Assembly: GCF_027922045.1 (NCBI RefSeq)
Contig: NZ_BSEX01000023.1
Location: 1-64,000, forward strand
Origin: Microbacterium terregens
GTDB lineage: Bacteria; Pseudomonadota; Alphaproteobacteria; Sphingomonadales; Sphingomonadaceae
Direction: 5' to 3'
DNA: 64,000 bases
Positions 1 to 8,154 of the stretch are shown in pieces (position 1 is the stretch's first letter; each line of letters begins with the position of its first letter). Below the pieces are notes generated by a model, which had not been told where the DNA came from, did no database searches, and saw nothing but the letters and a program-made list of their open reading frames with translations. The position numbers were made by a program, and so were the translations under genes.

Positions 1-328
1 CTTGCGGAGCCTGAATCAGATCGCGACGCTCACATCAATGGGTCCTGACCCTAGCTTTTATCCCGATCGACTTCGGGGAAATTCTGGATTCCGCCAATCA
101 AAACTTGGAAGGGTGCAGATGTTCGGCCGCCTGAACACTTCCGCGCCCGTACCATAACGACACAGGCGCCCGGACGGCGCCGAGAAGGCTGTAAACGCAC
201 GCCACTATATGGTTATAGATGCGTTAATGGTCTCTCGCTCCGCACGGTGCGCCGGACCCGGTGCGTGCGAGCGTAGCGCGGCCGTCATCCGACGGCTGCG
301 ACTCCTGCCAAAGATGAAGAGTGGCACT
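1..328. other. Left-edge stretch without a recognised gene
   Basis: No coding region I can support lies in the first 328 bases. An open frame runs in from position 209, but its first 35-40 codons have no signal peptide and look like read-through upstream of the true start of the next gene. A short AT-rich patch around 204-216 could belong to a promoter for that gene, but I see no convincing -35/-10 pair. Confidence 0.5.
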
Positions 329-1219
329 ATGTCGGTTCGTATGGCCTTGGCGAAACTCTGTGCATGCGCCTGTGGGGGCGCATTGGTCGGAGGCGGCGCC
401 GTACACGTGGCCGAGAATCCGACCAGCTACGGCATCACCAAACGCATCGTCCCGAAGAAGCGAGTCGCGCGTCAGGAGACTCCCCCCCCCACCAAGCGAC
501 TGCTTCGCAACCCGGAAGTGGCGACCGCCGCCTGTCCGCCGCCCGTGGTGACGGTCGCCGGGGCGCCGGAGCCGTCGGTCCCGCCCCCCGTCTATGTGGG
601 TTCGAGCGGCGAGGTGCCGATCGCGCCGAGCGGCGGGAGCAGCGGTCCTGTGGTCGTCGGCGGCACGGGCGGCGGTGGCTTCTACGGCGGCGGCGGCTTC
701 TTCGGCGGCGGTGGCTTCGTCGGCGGCACCGGCGGATCAAGCGGCATCGTCATCTCCTCGACCACGAGTTCCAGTTCGAGCGGGGGCTCGACGTCGAGTG
801 GAGGATCCTCAACCTCGACAGGGGGATCCTCCACTTCGACTGGCGGCTCGTCCACGTCTACGGGGGGCTCCTCGACCTCCACCGGTGGCTCATCCACCTC
901 GACGTCGACCGGAGGCTCCTCGACCTCGACGGGCGGGTCCTCGACATCGACCTCCACCGGCGGATCGTCGACCTCCACCAGCAGCGGCGGATCCTCGACG
1001 TCCACCTCGTCCTCGACCTCGAGCTCCTCCTCGACGTCGAGTTCGACATCGACCAGTTCCGGCAGCTCGCATGGCCACCCGCCCGGTCCGCCAGGACCTC
1101 CGGGACCGCCCGCGCCGGTGCCCGCACCGCCGATGCTGCTGCTGTTCGGCGGTGCCGCCGCGGCGCTGGTCGCCCGCCGCCGCTTCGCCCGCAAGTCGCA
1201 GGCGGAAACCTCCGCATAG
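329..1219 (+). CDS. Ser/Thr/Gly-rich surface protein with PEP-CTERM-like C-terminal anchor
   Basis: The product is about 296 residues and is predicted to be secreted. The N-terminus has a hydrophobic stretch (about residues 5-27, Cys- and Gly-rich) that looks like an export signal. A Pro-rich segment follows, then Gly-rich GGGG(F) repeats, then nine or so tandem copies of a GGSSTST-type heptapeptide. The C-terminus has a Pro run, the motif VPAPP, a hydrophobic helix and an RRRFARK basic tail. That is the architecture of a PEP-CTERM sorting signal with PAP in place of PEP. ATG 329 was chosen because the hydrophobic signal starts there; ATG 314 is the alternative and the frame is open from 209. 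A run of nine C lies in the coding sequence at 482-490. A strong terminator follows. The specific function is unknown; I infer a cell-surface or stalk-like protein. Confidence 0.6.
   Translation: MSVRMALAKLCACACGGALVGGGAVHVAENPTSYGITKRIVPKKRVARQETPPPTKRLLRNPEVATAACPPPVVTVAGAPEPSVPPPVYVGSSGEVPIAPSGGSSGPVVVGGTGGGGFYGGGGFFGGGGFVGGTGGSSGIVISSTTSSSSSGGSTSSGGSSTSTGGSSTSTGGSSTSTGGSSTSTGGSSTSTSTGGSSTSTGGSSTSTSTGGSSTSTSSGGSSTSTSSSTSSSSSTSSSTSTSSGSSHGHPPGPPGPPGPPAPVPAPPMLLLFGGAAAALVARRRFARKSQAETSA
800..1010 (+). repeat. 21-bp tandem repeats encoding GGSSTST units
   Basis: About nine imperfect copies of a 21-bp unit encode Gly-Gly-Ser-Ser-Thr-Ser-Thr. Some units are extended by Ser-Thr or Ser-Ser. The third codon positions vary between copies, so the array is old or under selection at the protein level rather than a fresh expansion. 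Confidence 0.8.
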
Positions 1220-1223
1220 AAAA

Positions 1224-1258
1224 GGCCGCGCGATCGCCTCGCGCGGCCCTTCCTCTTT
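1224..1258 (+). terminator. Rho-independent terminator after the surface-protein gene
   Basis: Perfect 10-bp arms GGCCGCGCGA (1224-1233) and TCGCGCGGCC (1239-1248) flank a 5-nt loop and are followed by the T-rich run CTTCCTCTTT. It starts five bases after the TAG stop and sits between two convergent genes, so it may also serve the minus-strand gene ending at 1274. Confidence 0.8.
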
Positions 1259-1273
1259 CGGCGCTCGTGCGCG

Positions 1274-1783
1274 TCAGGCGTCGAGCAGGAGGCGCTCGAT
1301 CTGATCCACCGGATGCCCGGTCAGGTCCTTGTCCAGTTCCCCGATCAGGCGGGTGCTGACTTCCTTGTGGTAATGCTTGCGCAGTTCGCCGAGCGTCTTG
1401 GGCGGCGCGACGATGATCAGCTTGTCGAACTCGTTGCTGAGCGCGCGCTTGCGCAGCATCTCTGCGGTCTCTGCGGCAAATCGATCCTCCTCCAGCTGGT
1501 GGAAGTCGGTTTCCTCGAAGGTCCCGCGCGAAGGTGCAAATTGGGCACCGCCACCCTGGGCATGCATCGAGCCGTTGCGGGCCACCGAAGGGGCGCCGGG
1601 GCCGGACTGGGTGGAAGACGCGGTTCCGGACGCATCCCGCTTCTGGTCGCTGTCCTTGGGGTTGGGATGGATTTCCTTGGCCTCGACCTGCAGGTTCGGC
1701 TGCACCGCGTCACCCTCGTTGCGCAGGAACAGCATCTTGCGGCCGTCGGCGACAAGCACGAAGGCGTCGTGGGGGATCTGCAT
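1274..1783 (-). CDS. Host attachment family protein
   Basis: This 169-residue protein starts [15 protein letters not shown] and matches the family annotated as 'protein required for attachment to host cells' (PF10116 type). The N-terminal beta-strand reads like a nucleotide/ligand-binding core, the middle (about residues 40-85) is polar and low in complexity, and the C-terminal half is helical with a [18 protein letters not shown] segment typical of the family. ATG 1783 was chosen over the longer open frame because it has AGGAG six to ten bases upstream. The biochemical activity of the family is not established; the name comes from early genetic work in plant-associated alphaproteobacteria. 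It stands alone, convergent with the upstream surface-protein gene and divergent from serS. Confidence 0.75.
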   Translation of the reverse strand: MQIPHDAFVLVADGRKMLFLRNEGDAVQPNLQVEAKEIHPNPKDSDQKRDASGTASSTQSGPGAPSVARNGSMHAQGGGAQFAPSRGTFEETDFHQLEEDRFAAETAEMLRKRALSNEFDKLIIVAPPKTLGELRKHYHKEVSTRLIGELDKDLTGHPVDQIERLLLDA

Positions 1784-1896
1784 GGAAGGGTCTCCTCTCG
1801 TTCCAGTTGCCAGCCCAACGCATCGTTCGCCGTACAGGTTTCCGCGGTTTGTCTTGCGGCTTGCACGGCGCGGAACGCCCGGCCATAGCCGCGGCC

Positions 1897-3177
1897 ATGC
1901 ACGACATTCGTTTGATCCGCGACGATCCCGCAGCTTTTGACGCAGCGCTCGCCCGCCGTAGCCTGCCAGCCGTATCTGCCGAGCTCGTTGCCCTGGATGA
2001 GCGCCGTCGCGCGCTGGTGACCGAGCTGCAGCAAGGACAGGCCCGCCGCAACGAAGCGTCCAAGGCGATCGGCGCTGCGAAGGCAAAGCGCGACGAGGAG
2101 ACCGCCGCTGCCCTGATGGCGGAGGTGGCGCTTCTCAAGGAAAGGCTGCCCGCCCTGGAGGCGGAGGAGCGCACGGTCGGCGAGGACCTCACCGCCCGGC
2201 TGGCGTCCATCCCCAACCTTCCCCTGGCCGACGTACCGGAAGGTGCCGACGAAGACGACAACGCCCTGGTGCACGAGCGCGGTCAGCGCCCGAGCTTCGA
2301 CTTCACCGTCCGGGAGCACGACGCGATTGGCCCCGCAATCGGCCTCGACTTCGAAACCGGCGCGGCGCTGTCCGGGGCCCGCTTCACGCTGATTCGCGGC
2401 GGCGCCGCACGGCTGCACCGTGCGCTCGGCCAGTTCATGCTCGACACGCTTTCCGATGCGCACGGCTTCGAACAGGTCGTGCCGCCGCTGTTGGTTCGGG
2501 ACGAGGCGTTGTTCGGAACCGGGCAGCTGCCCAAGTTCGCCGAGGACTTGTTCCGCACCACCGACGGGCGCTGGCTGATCCCGACCGCCGAGGTGAGCCT
2601 CACCAACATCGTCGCCGGCAAGATCCTGAGCGAGACGGAGCTGCCGCTGCGCTTCACTGCGCTTACGGCCTGCTTTCGCTCCGAAGCGGGTGCGGCGGGT
2701 CGCGACACGCGCGGCTTCATCCGCCAGCACCAGTTCGAAAAGGCGGAGATGGTCTCCATCACGACGCCCGAGCAGTCGGAGGCGGAGCATGAGCGCATGA
2801 CCGCTGCGGCAGAAGACATCCTCACCCGCCTGGGCCTGCCGTTCCGGCGCATGAAGCTGTGCACCGGCGACATGGGCTTCTCGGCCGCGCGCACCTATGA
2901 TCTGGAGGTGTGGCTGCCCGGCCAGGATCGCTATCGGGAAATCTCGAGCTGCTCCACCTGCACCGATTTCCAGGCGCGCCGGATGAACGCGCGCTTCCGG
3001 CCCGAGGGTGAAAAGGCGACGCGCTTCGTCCACACGCTCAACGGCTCCGGCCTGGCCGTGGGGCGCACGCTCGTGGCAGTGCTGGAGAATTACCAGCGCG
3101 GCGACGGCAGCGTCGGCGTGCCGGACGTGCTGCAGCCCTATCTGGGCGGACTGGAGACGCTCGCGCCGACGCGCTGA
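1897..3177 (+). CDS. serS: Serine--tRNA ligase
   Basis: Cytosolic class II aminoacyl-tRNA synthetase that charges tRNA-Ser (and tRNA-Sec where present) with serine. The protein is 426 residues, the usual bacterial length. It has the N-terminal antiparallel coiled-coil tRNA-binding arm (about residues 27-105), then the catalytic core with TAEVSLTN, the motif 2 region [18 protein letters not shown] and motif 3 [14 protein letters not shown] near the C-terminus. ATG 1897 gives the canonical start [11 protein letters not shown]; the open frame extends upstream to 1534 but without family similarity. A lipoprotein gene follows after 41 bases. Confidence 0.97.
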   Translation: MHDIRLIRDDPAAFDAALARRSLPAVSAELVALDERRRALVTELQQGQARRNEASKAIGAAKAKRDEETAAALMAEVALLKERLPALEAEERTVGEDLTARLASIPNLPLADVPEGADEDDNALVHERGQRPSFDFTVREHDAIGPAIGLDFETGAALSGARFTLIRGGAARLHRALGQFMLDTLSDAHGFEQVVPPLLVRDEALFGTGQLPKFAEDLFRTTDGRWLIPTAEVSLTNIVAGKILSETELPLRFTALTACFRSEAGAAGRDTRGFIRQHQFEKAEMVSITTPEQSEAEHERMTAAAEDILTRLGLPFRRMKLCTGDMGFSAARTYDLEVWLPGQDRYREISSCSTCTDFQARRMNARFRPEGEKATRFVHTLNGSGLAVGRTLVAVLENYQRGDGSVGVPDVLQPYLGGLETLAPTR

Positions 3178-3218
3178 AAACCGGTTTGGCGGCCAGGCAA
3201 GGGATCGAGGGGGAACGC

Positions 3219-4298
3219 ATGATCGGCCAACGCGCTTGCTGCCGCGCCCTGCCCTTGCTGGCACTGGGGCTGCTGAGTGCCTGCATTCCCGGCGGCCGGC
3301 CGCAGCAGATCCCGTCCAGGACGGTGGCGGGGCCGCCGGACGACCGGACGGGCAGCGCGCAGCCGCAGGCGGAAGGCGTCACTGCGCCGCCGACCGCGCC
3401 GCCCGCGTGGGAGGTCAACCGCGTCGTGGCGGACGCCCGGACCGTCGCCCAGGACGTCCACACCGTGACCCGCGGAGAAACGCTGCGCGCGATCGCGAAC
3501 AAGACGGGCGCGGGATCGGAAGCGATCGCGCGCGCCAACGGTCTCGCCCCGCCCTTCACCATCTATCCGGGGCAGAAGCTCACCATTCCGGGCGGCCGCT
3601 ACCATCTGGTGCGAGAGGGGCAGACCGGCATCGCCATTGCCCGCGCCTATGGCGTGCCCTGGTCGAAGATCGTCTCCGCCAACGGCCTGGAGGACCCCTA
3701 TATCCTCCGCACCGGACAGCGGATCCTGATCCCCGGCGCCGCGGCGACTGCCGGCATGAGCGTCGCCGAACGGGCCGCTGCCTTCCGCCTCGACATCGAC
3801 GACATTCTGACCGGCGGCGAACCGGCGATCGAGCCGGAGGACAAGCCCGCCCGAGCCACCGCTTCGCCCGCGCGCGTGCTGCCCCCCAGTGCAGCGGTGG
3901 CCCCGCCCGCGCGCCTGGCGGGCCAGTTCCAGTGGCCCGCCAGCGGCACCGTCGTGAAGCGGTTCGGCGCGGGCGAAAGCGGTGAACGCAACGACGGCAT
4001 CAAGATCGCGGTGCCGCTCGGCACGCCGGTGCTCGCGGCGGCGGACGGCGTCGTCGCCTATGCCGGCAGCGGCGTTCCGGGTCTTGGCGGCGTCGTCATC
4101 CTCCGGCACGGTGACCGCTACACCAGCGTCTATGGGCATGCGAAGGAGTTGCTCGTGCAGCGTGGGCAGTCGGTCAAACGCGGCCAGCAGATCGCGGTTT
4201 CGGGCGAGACCGGCTATGCCGCCCGGCCGCAATTGCACTTCGAGATCCGCCAGGGCCGCGCGCCCGTCGACCCGCTGTCGAAGCTGCCCGCGCGGTGA
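3219..4298 (+). CDS. LysM/LytM-domain lipoprotein, probable amidase activator (NlpD/EnvC-like)
   Basis: The 359-residue protein has a lipoprotein signal with lipobox LLSAC (Cys22), two LysM peptidoglycan-binding motifs (about 80-124 and 128-173), a Pro/Ala linker and a C-terminal LytM/M23 domain (about 240-355). The zinc site is degenerate. The usual HxxxD is N258...K262, and the final HxH is Q338-L-H340, although YGH (H307) remains. Domains with this loss are known as activators of cell-wall amidases (EnvC, NlpD) rather than hydrolases, so I infer a role in septal or cell-wall remodelling at the outer membrane or periplasm. ATG 3219 is preceded by GAGGGGG. Its TGA overlaps the GTG start of the next gene, so translation is probably coupled. 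Confidence 0.85.
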   Translation: MIGQRACCRALPLLALGLLSACIPGGRPQQIPSRTVAGPPDDRTGSAQPQAEGVTAPPTAPPAWEVNRVVADARTVAQDVHTVTRGETLRAIANKTGAGSEAIARANGLAPPFTIYPGQKLTIPGGRYHLVREGQTGIAIARAYGVPWSKIVSANGLEDPYILRTGQRILIPGAAATAGMSVAERAAAFRLDIDDILTGGEPAIEPEDKPARATASPARVLPPSAAVAPPARLAGQFQWPASGTVVKRFGAGESGERNDGIKIAVPLGTPVLAAADGVVAYAGSGVPGLGGVVILRHGDRYTSVYGHAKELLVQRGQSVKRGQQIAVSGETGYAARPQLHFEIRQGRAPVDPLSKLPAR

Positions 4299-5338
4299 GC
4301 CGGCGCGAACCCTCCCACCGAACGCTCAGGCGAGCGTCCCAGACGCCGGTCTGGGCCCAGATCGCCTGGCGGGTGGTGGCGGTTCTCTCGCTGCTCGCGC
4401 TCGCCATCAGCGTTCACTGGTTCGACCGCACCGGGCTGCGGGACAATTACGACGGCGAGGTCAGCTTCCTCGACGTCATCTACTTCACGATGATCTCGAT
4501 CACGACGACGGGATATGGGGATATCGCGCCGGTGTCCGAGCGCGCCCGCCTGTTCGACGCGTTGATCGTCACTCCGATCCGGGTGTTCGTGGTGCTGCTG
4601 TTCATCGGCACCACCTATCAATTCGTGCTTCGACGTACTTGGGACCGATGGCTGATGGCGCGCATCCAAAAGAATCTGGAAGACCATGTGATCGTCGCGG
4701 GCTTCGGCAAGACCGGTTCCGAGGCGGTCGCCGAACTGATCGCGCGGGGCGAGATCCCGCAGCGGATCGTCGTCGTGGACCGCGATCAGGACAACCTTGC
4801 CGCGGCCGAGGCATTTGGCTGCACCGTTCTCCAGGCGGATGCAACGCGCGACACGGTCTTGCAGGACGTGCGCGTCGCCAATGCCCGGACGATCATAGTT
4901 GCGGCCGGGCGGGACGATACCTCCATCCTGATCACGCTCACCGCGCGCCATCTGGCGCCGACGGTGCCGATCAGCATCATCGTCAAGGCAGAGGACAACG
5001 AACTGCCGGCGCGGGCAGCGGGCGCCACGACCGTGATCAACCCGATCAGCTTTGCCGGGTTGCTGCTGGCGGGGTCCTGCCGCGGACCGCATATGGCGGA
5101 CTACATCAACGATCTCGCCTCGATCGGCGGCCCGGTCGCCTTGTCGGAGCGCCCCGTCCGGCCGGAGGAGATCGGAAAGCCGCTCTCGGCGATCACACCC
5201 GGCCTTGGCGTACGCGTCTATCGCGGCGACCGCTTCTTCAGCTTCGCCGAATCCGAGGCGGCATCGCTCCAGGCGGGAGACCTGATCGTGGAAATCGTCC
5301 CGAACCGGAAAACGGCCTCTGGGCCGACGCTGCCCTGA
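4295..5338 (+). CDS. Two-TM potassium channel with RCK/TrkA-N domain
   Basis: Integral inner-membrane protein of 347 residues. TM1 lies at about 22-41, the pore loop carries the K+ selectivity filter TTTGYGD (residues 70-76), and TM2 is at about 88-110. A cytoplasmic RCK/TrkA-N Rossmann domain follows with nucleotide motif GFGKTG (136-141) and acidic VVDRDQDN, and then a C-terminal TrkA-C-like region. This is the Kch/MthK architecture, a ligand-gated K+ channel. The start is GTG, overlapping the TGA of the LytM gene (GTGA). The stop overlaps the ATG of the downstream gene, so three genes form a tightly coupled operon. Confidence 0.92.
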   Translation: MSRREPSHRTLRRASQTPVWAQIAWRVVAVLSLLALAISVHWFDRTGLRDNYDGEVSFLDVIYFTMISITTTGYGDIAPVSERARLFDALIVTPIRVFVVLLFIGTTYQFVLRRTWDRWLMARIQKNLEDHVIVAGFGKTGSEAVAELIARGEIPQRIVVVDRDQDNLAAAEAFGCTVLQADATRDTVLQDVRVANARTIIVAAGRDDTSILITLTARHLAPTVPISIIVKAEDNELPARAAGATTVINPISFAGLLLAGSCRGPHMADYINDLASIGGPVALSERPVRPEEIGKPLSAITPGLGVRVYRGDRFFSFAESEAASLQAGDLIVEIVPNRKTASGPTLP

Positions 5339-5694
5339 TGCCGGAGGGCGCGACCCGCCTGCTGCCGATCCTGCTGCTGGTCTGCTCCAACCTGTTCATG
5401 ACCTTCGCTTGGTACGGGCATCTGAAGGTCCGCAGCGCGCCGATGCTGCTAATCATCCTCGGCAGCTGGGGCATCGCGTTCTTCGAATATTGCCTGGCCG
5501 TGCCCGCCAATCGCATCGGCGCGCAGGTCTATTCGGCCGCGCAGCTCAAGGCGATGCAGGAGGTGATCACACTGGCGATCTTCTGCGCCTTTTCCGTGCT
5601 CTACCTGGAGCAGAAGATCACCGTGAACCACCTGATCGGCTTCGCGCTGATCGCGCTGGGCGCGTGGTTCGTGTTTCGCGCGCCGACGGGTTGA
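5338..5694 (+). CDS. DMT-superfamily small membrane protein (DUF486)
   Basis: The 118-residue protein has four predicted transmembrane helices and matches the DUF486 family, a short branch of the drug/metabolite transporter superfamily. Recognisable segments are TFAWYGHLK, GSWGIAFFEYCLAVPANRIG and the C-terminal LIGFALIALGAWFVF. The substrate is unknown. The ATG shares its A with the TGA stop of the K+ channel gene, so this is the last gene of the coupled operon. Confidence 0.85.
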   Translation: MPEGATRLLPILLLVCSNLFMTFAWYGHLKVRSAPMLLIILGSWGIAFFEYCLAVPANRIGAQVYSAAQLKAMQEVITLAIFCAFSVLYLEQKITVNHLIGFALIALGAWFVFRAPTG

Positions 5695-5757
5695 GCGCCG
5701 GCAAACCCCTCCTGCCCCTATCTTTTTCGCACGAAATCACTATGTCGCGCGGCGATC

Positions 5758-7107
5758 ATGGCAACCAGACTTCCTGAAGCCCCCAAAGTGGGGATGGTCT
5801 CGCTCGGCTGTCCGAAGAACCTCGTCGACAGCGAACGGATCCTCACCAAGCTGCGTAGCGACGGCTACGGGCTGTCGCCGGACTATGCCGGCGCAGACGT
5901 CGTGCTCGTCAACACCTGCGGCTTCCTCGATTCCGCCAAGGAAGAGAGCCTGGAGGCGATCGGCGAAGCCATCGCGGAGAACGGCCGCGTCATCGTCACC
6001 GGCTGCATGGGTGACGAGGCCGCGGCGATCCGCGCCCGCTTCCCCAACGTCCTCGCGATCACCGGCGCGCACCAGTATGAGTCGGTGGTCGAGGCCGTGC
6101 ATGAGGCGGCGCCGCCGATCCCCTCCCCCTTCGTCGATCTGGTGCCCGAAGCCGGGCTGAAGCTTACGCCGCGCCACTACAGCTATCTGAAGATTTCCGA
6201 AGGCTGCAACCACCGCTGCTCCTTCTGCATCATCCCGGCGATCCGCGGCGATCTGGCCTCGCGGCGTCCTGACGCGATCCTGCGCGAGGCGGAGAAGCTG
6301 GTGGCGGCCGGCACGCGCGAGTTGCTGGTGATCAGCCAGGACACCTCCGCTTACGGTATCGACATCCGCGACCAGCCGCGCATGTGGAAGGGCGCCGAAG
6401 TCCGCCCGCACATGACCGACCTTGCTCGCGAGCTCGGCAAGCTCGGCACGCCCGACCAGCCGGTCTGGGTGCGGCTGCACTATGTCTATCCCTACCCGCA
6501 CGTCGACCACGTCATCCCGCTGATGGCGCAGGGGCTGATCGTCCCCTACCTCGACATCCCGTTCCAGCACGCCAGCCCCAAGGTGCTGCGTTCGATGAAG
6601 CGCCCGGCCAACGACGCCAAGGTGCTCGAGCGGCTGCGCGGCTGGCGTGCGATCTGCCCGGACATCGCGATCCGCTCGTCCTTCGTGGTCGGCTTCCCCG
6701 GCGAGACCGAGGAGGACTTCCAGTACCTCCTCGACTGGCTGGACGAGGCCCAGCTCGACCGCGTCGGTGCGTTCCGCTTCGAGCCGGTCGAGGGCGCCGC
6801 TGCCAACACGCTTCCGGACCCGGTGCCGGAGGAAGTGAAGGAAGAGCGCTATACCCGCCTGATGGAAAAGACCGCCGCGATCTCGGCGGCCAAGCTCCAA
6901 GCCAAGGTCGGCCGCACCATCCCCGTCATCATCGACGACGTCGATGAAGAGGGCGGCGCCACCGGCCGCTCGCAGGCAGACGCGCCCGGCATCGACGGCG
7001 AGGTGTTCCTGCGCGACTCCGGCCATCTCGCACAGGGCGACATCGTCCCCGTGCTGGTGGAGGATGCCGACGAGCACGACCTCTACGGGGTGCCGGTCAA
7101 CCGCTGA
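5758..7107 (+). CDS. rimO: Ribosomal protein uS12 methylthiotransferase RimO
   Basis: Cytosolic radical-SAM enzyme that adds a methylthio group to the conserved aspartate of ribosomal protein uS12. The 449-residue protein has the N-terminal UPF0004 domain with its three cluster cysteines (LGCPKN at Cys18, NTCGF, TGCMG), the radical-SAM CxxxCxxC motif CNHRCSFC (Cys150/154/157) and a C-terminal TRAM domain. [11 protein letters not shown] is diagnostic of RimO rather than MiaB. ATG 5758 is the only start fitting the conserved N-terminus. It stands alone, with 63 bases to the upstream gene. Confidence 0.96.
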   Translation: MATRLPEAPKVGMVSLGCPKNLVDSERILTKLRSDGYGLSPDYAGADVVLVNTCGFLDSAKEESLEAIGEAIAENGRVIVTGCMGDEAAAIRARFPNVLAITGAHQYESVVEAVHEAAPPIPSPFVDLVPEAGLKLTPRHYSYLKISEGCNHRCSFCIIPAIRGDLASRRPDAILREAEKLVAAGTRELLVISQDTSAYGIDIRDQPRMWKGAEVRPHMTDLARELGKLGTPDQPVWVRLHYVYPYPHVDHVIPLMAQGLIVPYLDIPFQHASPKVLRSMKRPANDAKVLERLRGWRAICPDIAIRSSFVVGFPGETEEDFQYLLDWLDEAQLDRVGAFRFEPVEGAAANTLPDPVPEEVKEERYTRLMEKTAAISAAKLQAKVGRTIPVIIDDVDEEGGATGRSQADAPGIDGEVFLRDSGHLAQGDIVPVLVEDADEHDLYGVPVNR

Positions 7108-7429
7108 TCCGCGGCTGGTTTGCCGGTAGGGAGCCGAGAGCAGGCTGGCTTCTGAGTACCACGGCGTCCGGCGAAAGTCGGCGCCGTTGCGGGCATTCGA
7201 TAGGTACGCCGAGTTCGCCCTACCGGTGTCAGGGCCATCTTCGACCTTCCTGACAAAGTACGCGGATCGCTCTCCTGATCCATGGGCCCTACCTTCCTTT
7301 GAAGGGACAGTGAGAGGGTCCCTCCTCCTGCTTGTGCTCCCGCGCGGGAGCCCAGAGTACCGCGCGCGAACCGCTGTTGCCCCCTGATCCGCGGCCTCGC
7401 GGGATACGGGGCAGTGGCTGATCGAAGCT
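7108..7429. other. Intergenic region with REP-like palindromes
   Basis: No gene is visible between the convergent rimO and cytochrome genes. A degenerate REP-like core (CCGGCGAAAGTCGG, 7168-7181) resembles the palindromes at 12.5 and 17.3 kb. A perfect 16-bp palindrome GCTCCCGCGCGGGAGC lies at 7336-7351. Either hairpin could act in transcription termination, but neither has a T tract. Confidence 0.6.
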
Positions 7430-7807
7430 TCACTCTCCCGGAAGACTGAGCACATAGCGGGCGACCTCGGCCGCCTGCTTCCGGTTCTCGAGCCCCGCAA
7501 AGGCCATGCGGGTACCGGGCACGACGCCGTTCGGGTTGAGCAGGAACGCGGTGAGCCGCGGCTCGTCCCAGTTGCCCTCCAGCTTCTGCATCGCGGGGGA
7601 ATAGCCATAGCCGGGCAGGCTCCCCGCGCGCCGGTCGGCGAGACCCGCGAGGGTTGGACCGAGCGCAACGGCGCCCGGCGTGGTGCGATGGCAGGTCTGG
7701 CAGGCAGCGAATGCGGCGGGTTGCGGAAGTGCGGCGCGCGGCTTCTCGCCCCGGCACCCGGAGAGAGCCGCCAGCAGCAGCAAGCCGGTCCCGCCCAGCG
7801 CCTTCAT
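7430..7807 (-). CDS. Class I c-type cytochrome lipoprotein, electron acceptor of the GMC dehydrogenase
   Basis: The 125-residue protein has a lipoprotein signal with lipobox LSGC (Cys18) and one heme c attachment site, CQTCH (36-40). A downstream Met in GTRMAFAG is the probable distal heme ligand. The fold and length fit cytochrome c2/c552-type carriers. It is anchored in the periplasm by the lipidated Cys. Its ATG overlaps the TGA of the upstream Tat-subunit gene, which in turn overlaps the GMC gene. I infer that it takes electrons from the flavoprotein and passes them to the respiratory chain. Confidence 0.85.
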   Translation of the reverse strand: MKALGGTGLLLLAALSGCRGEKPRAALPQPAAFAACQTCHRTTPGAVALGPTLAGLADRRAGSLPGYGYSPAMQKLEGNWDEPRLTAFLLNPNGVVPGTRMAFAGLENRKQAAEVARYVLSLPGE

Positions 7808-8154
7808 GCGGCGATCCCGTGATAGGTGGCGGCGAAGGCCAGCACCTCTGTCGAGGCGAGCAGCCAGCCGTCCACCTGCCGGGTCCGGCCCTCCGCGAAG
7901 TCTGCCGCCACCAAGCCTGCCAGGCGCTCGCCGTCCGGCGTGCCGAGTGCCCGCCAGTCGGCACGCACGGCATCGCGGGAGAGCGCAGGGTCACAGCGCA
8001 CGCAGGCGCGGCCGAGTCTCGCCATTGCGTCTTGGCGGTAGCGCTGCTCCGGCGAGCCGCACAAGGTGCGGCGAACCGGTGGCAAAGCTAGGCCTGCGCC
8101 GCCGGCCAGCAGCGCACCGGCCCCGGCGGCGAAGCCGCGGCGCGAGAGCTTCAT
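7804..8154 (-). CDS. Small Tat-exported subunit associated with GMC dehydrogenase
   Basis: The 116-residue protein begins MKLSRRGFAAGAGALLAGGAGLAL, a clear twin-arginine signal with RRGF. The mature part has a CxxC-like pair (ACVRCDP) and a helical C-terminus ending EVLAFAATYHG. Placement between a signal-less GMC flavoprotein and a c-type cytochrome matches the small subunit of three-component flavocytochrome dehydrogenases (gluconate, fructose and sorbitol dehydrogenase type), where the small Tat protein carries the folded flavoprotein across the membrane. ATGA overlaps link it to both neighbours. The family assignment is by position and Tat signal; sequence similarity is weak by eye. Confidence 0.65.
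   Translation of the reverse strand: MKLSRRGFAAGAGALLAGGAGLALPPVRRTLCGSPEQRYRQDAMARLGRACVRCDPALSRDAVRADWRALGTPDGERLAGLVAADFAEGRTRQVDGWLLASTEVLAFAATYHGIAA

Noticed and set aside
800..1010. Tandem repeats considered as CRISPR array
   Set aside because: Units are 21 bp, in frame, without spacers and with protein-level conservation; there are no cas genes.
682..1194. Minus-strand frame with DVEVDEPPVEVEEPP repeats
   Set aside because: It is the complement of the Ser/Gly/Thr repeat in the surface-protein gene. The plus-strand product has a signal and a sorting tail; the reverse has neither.
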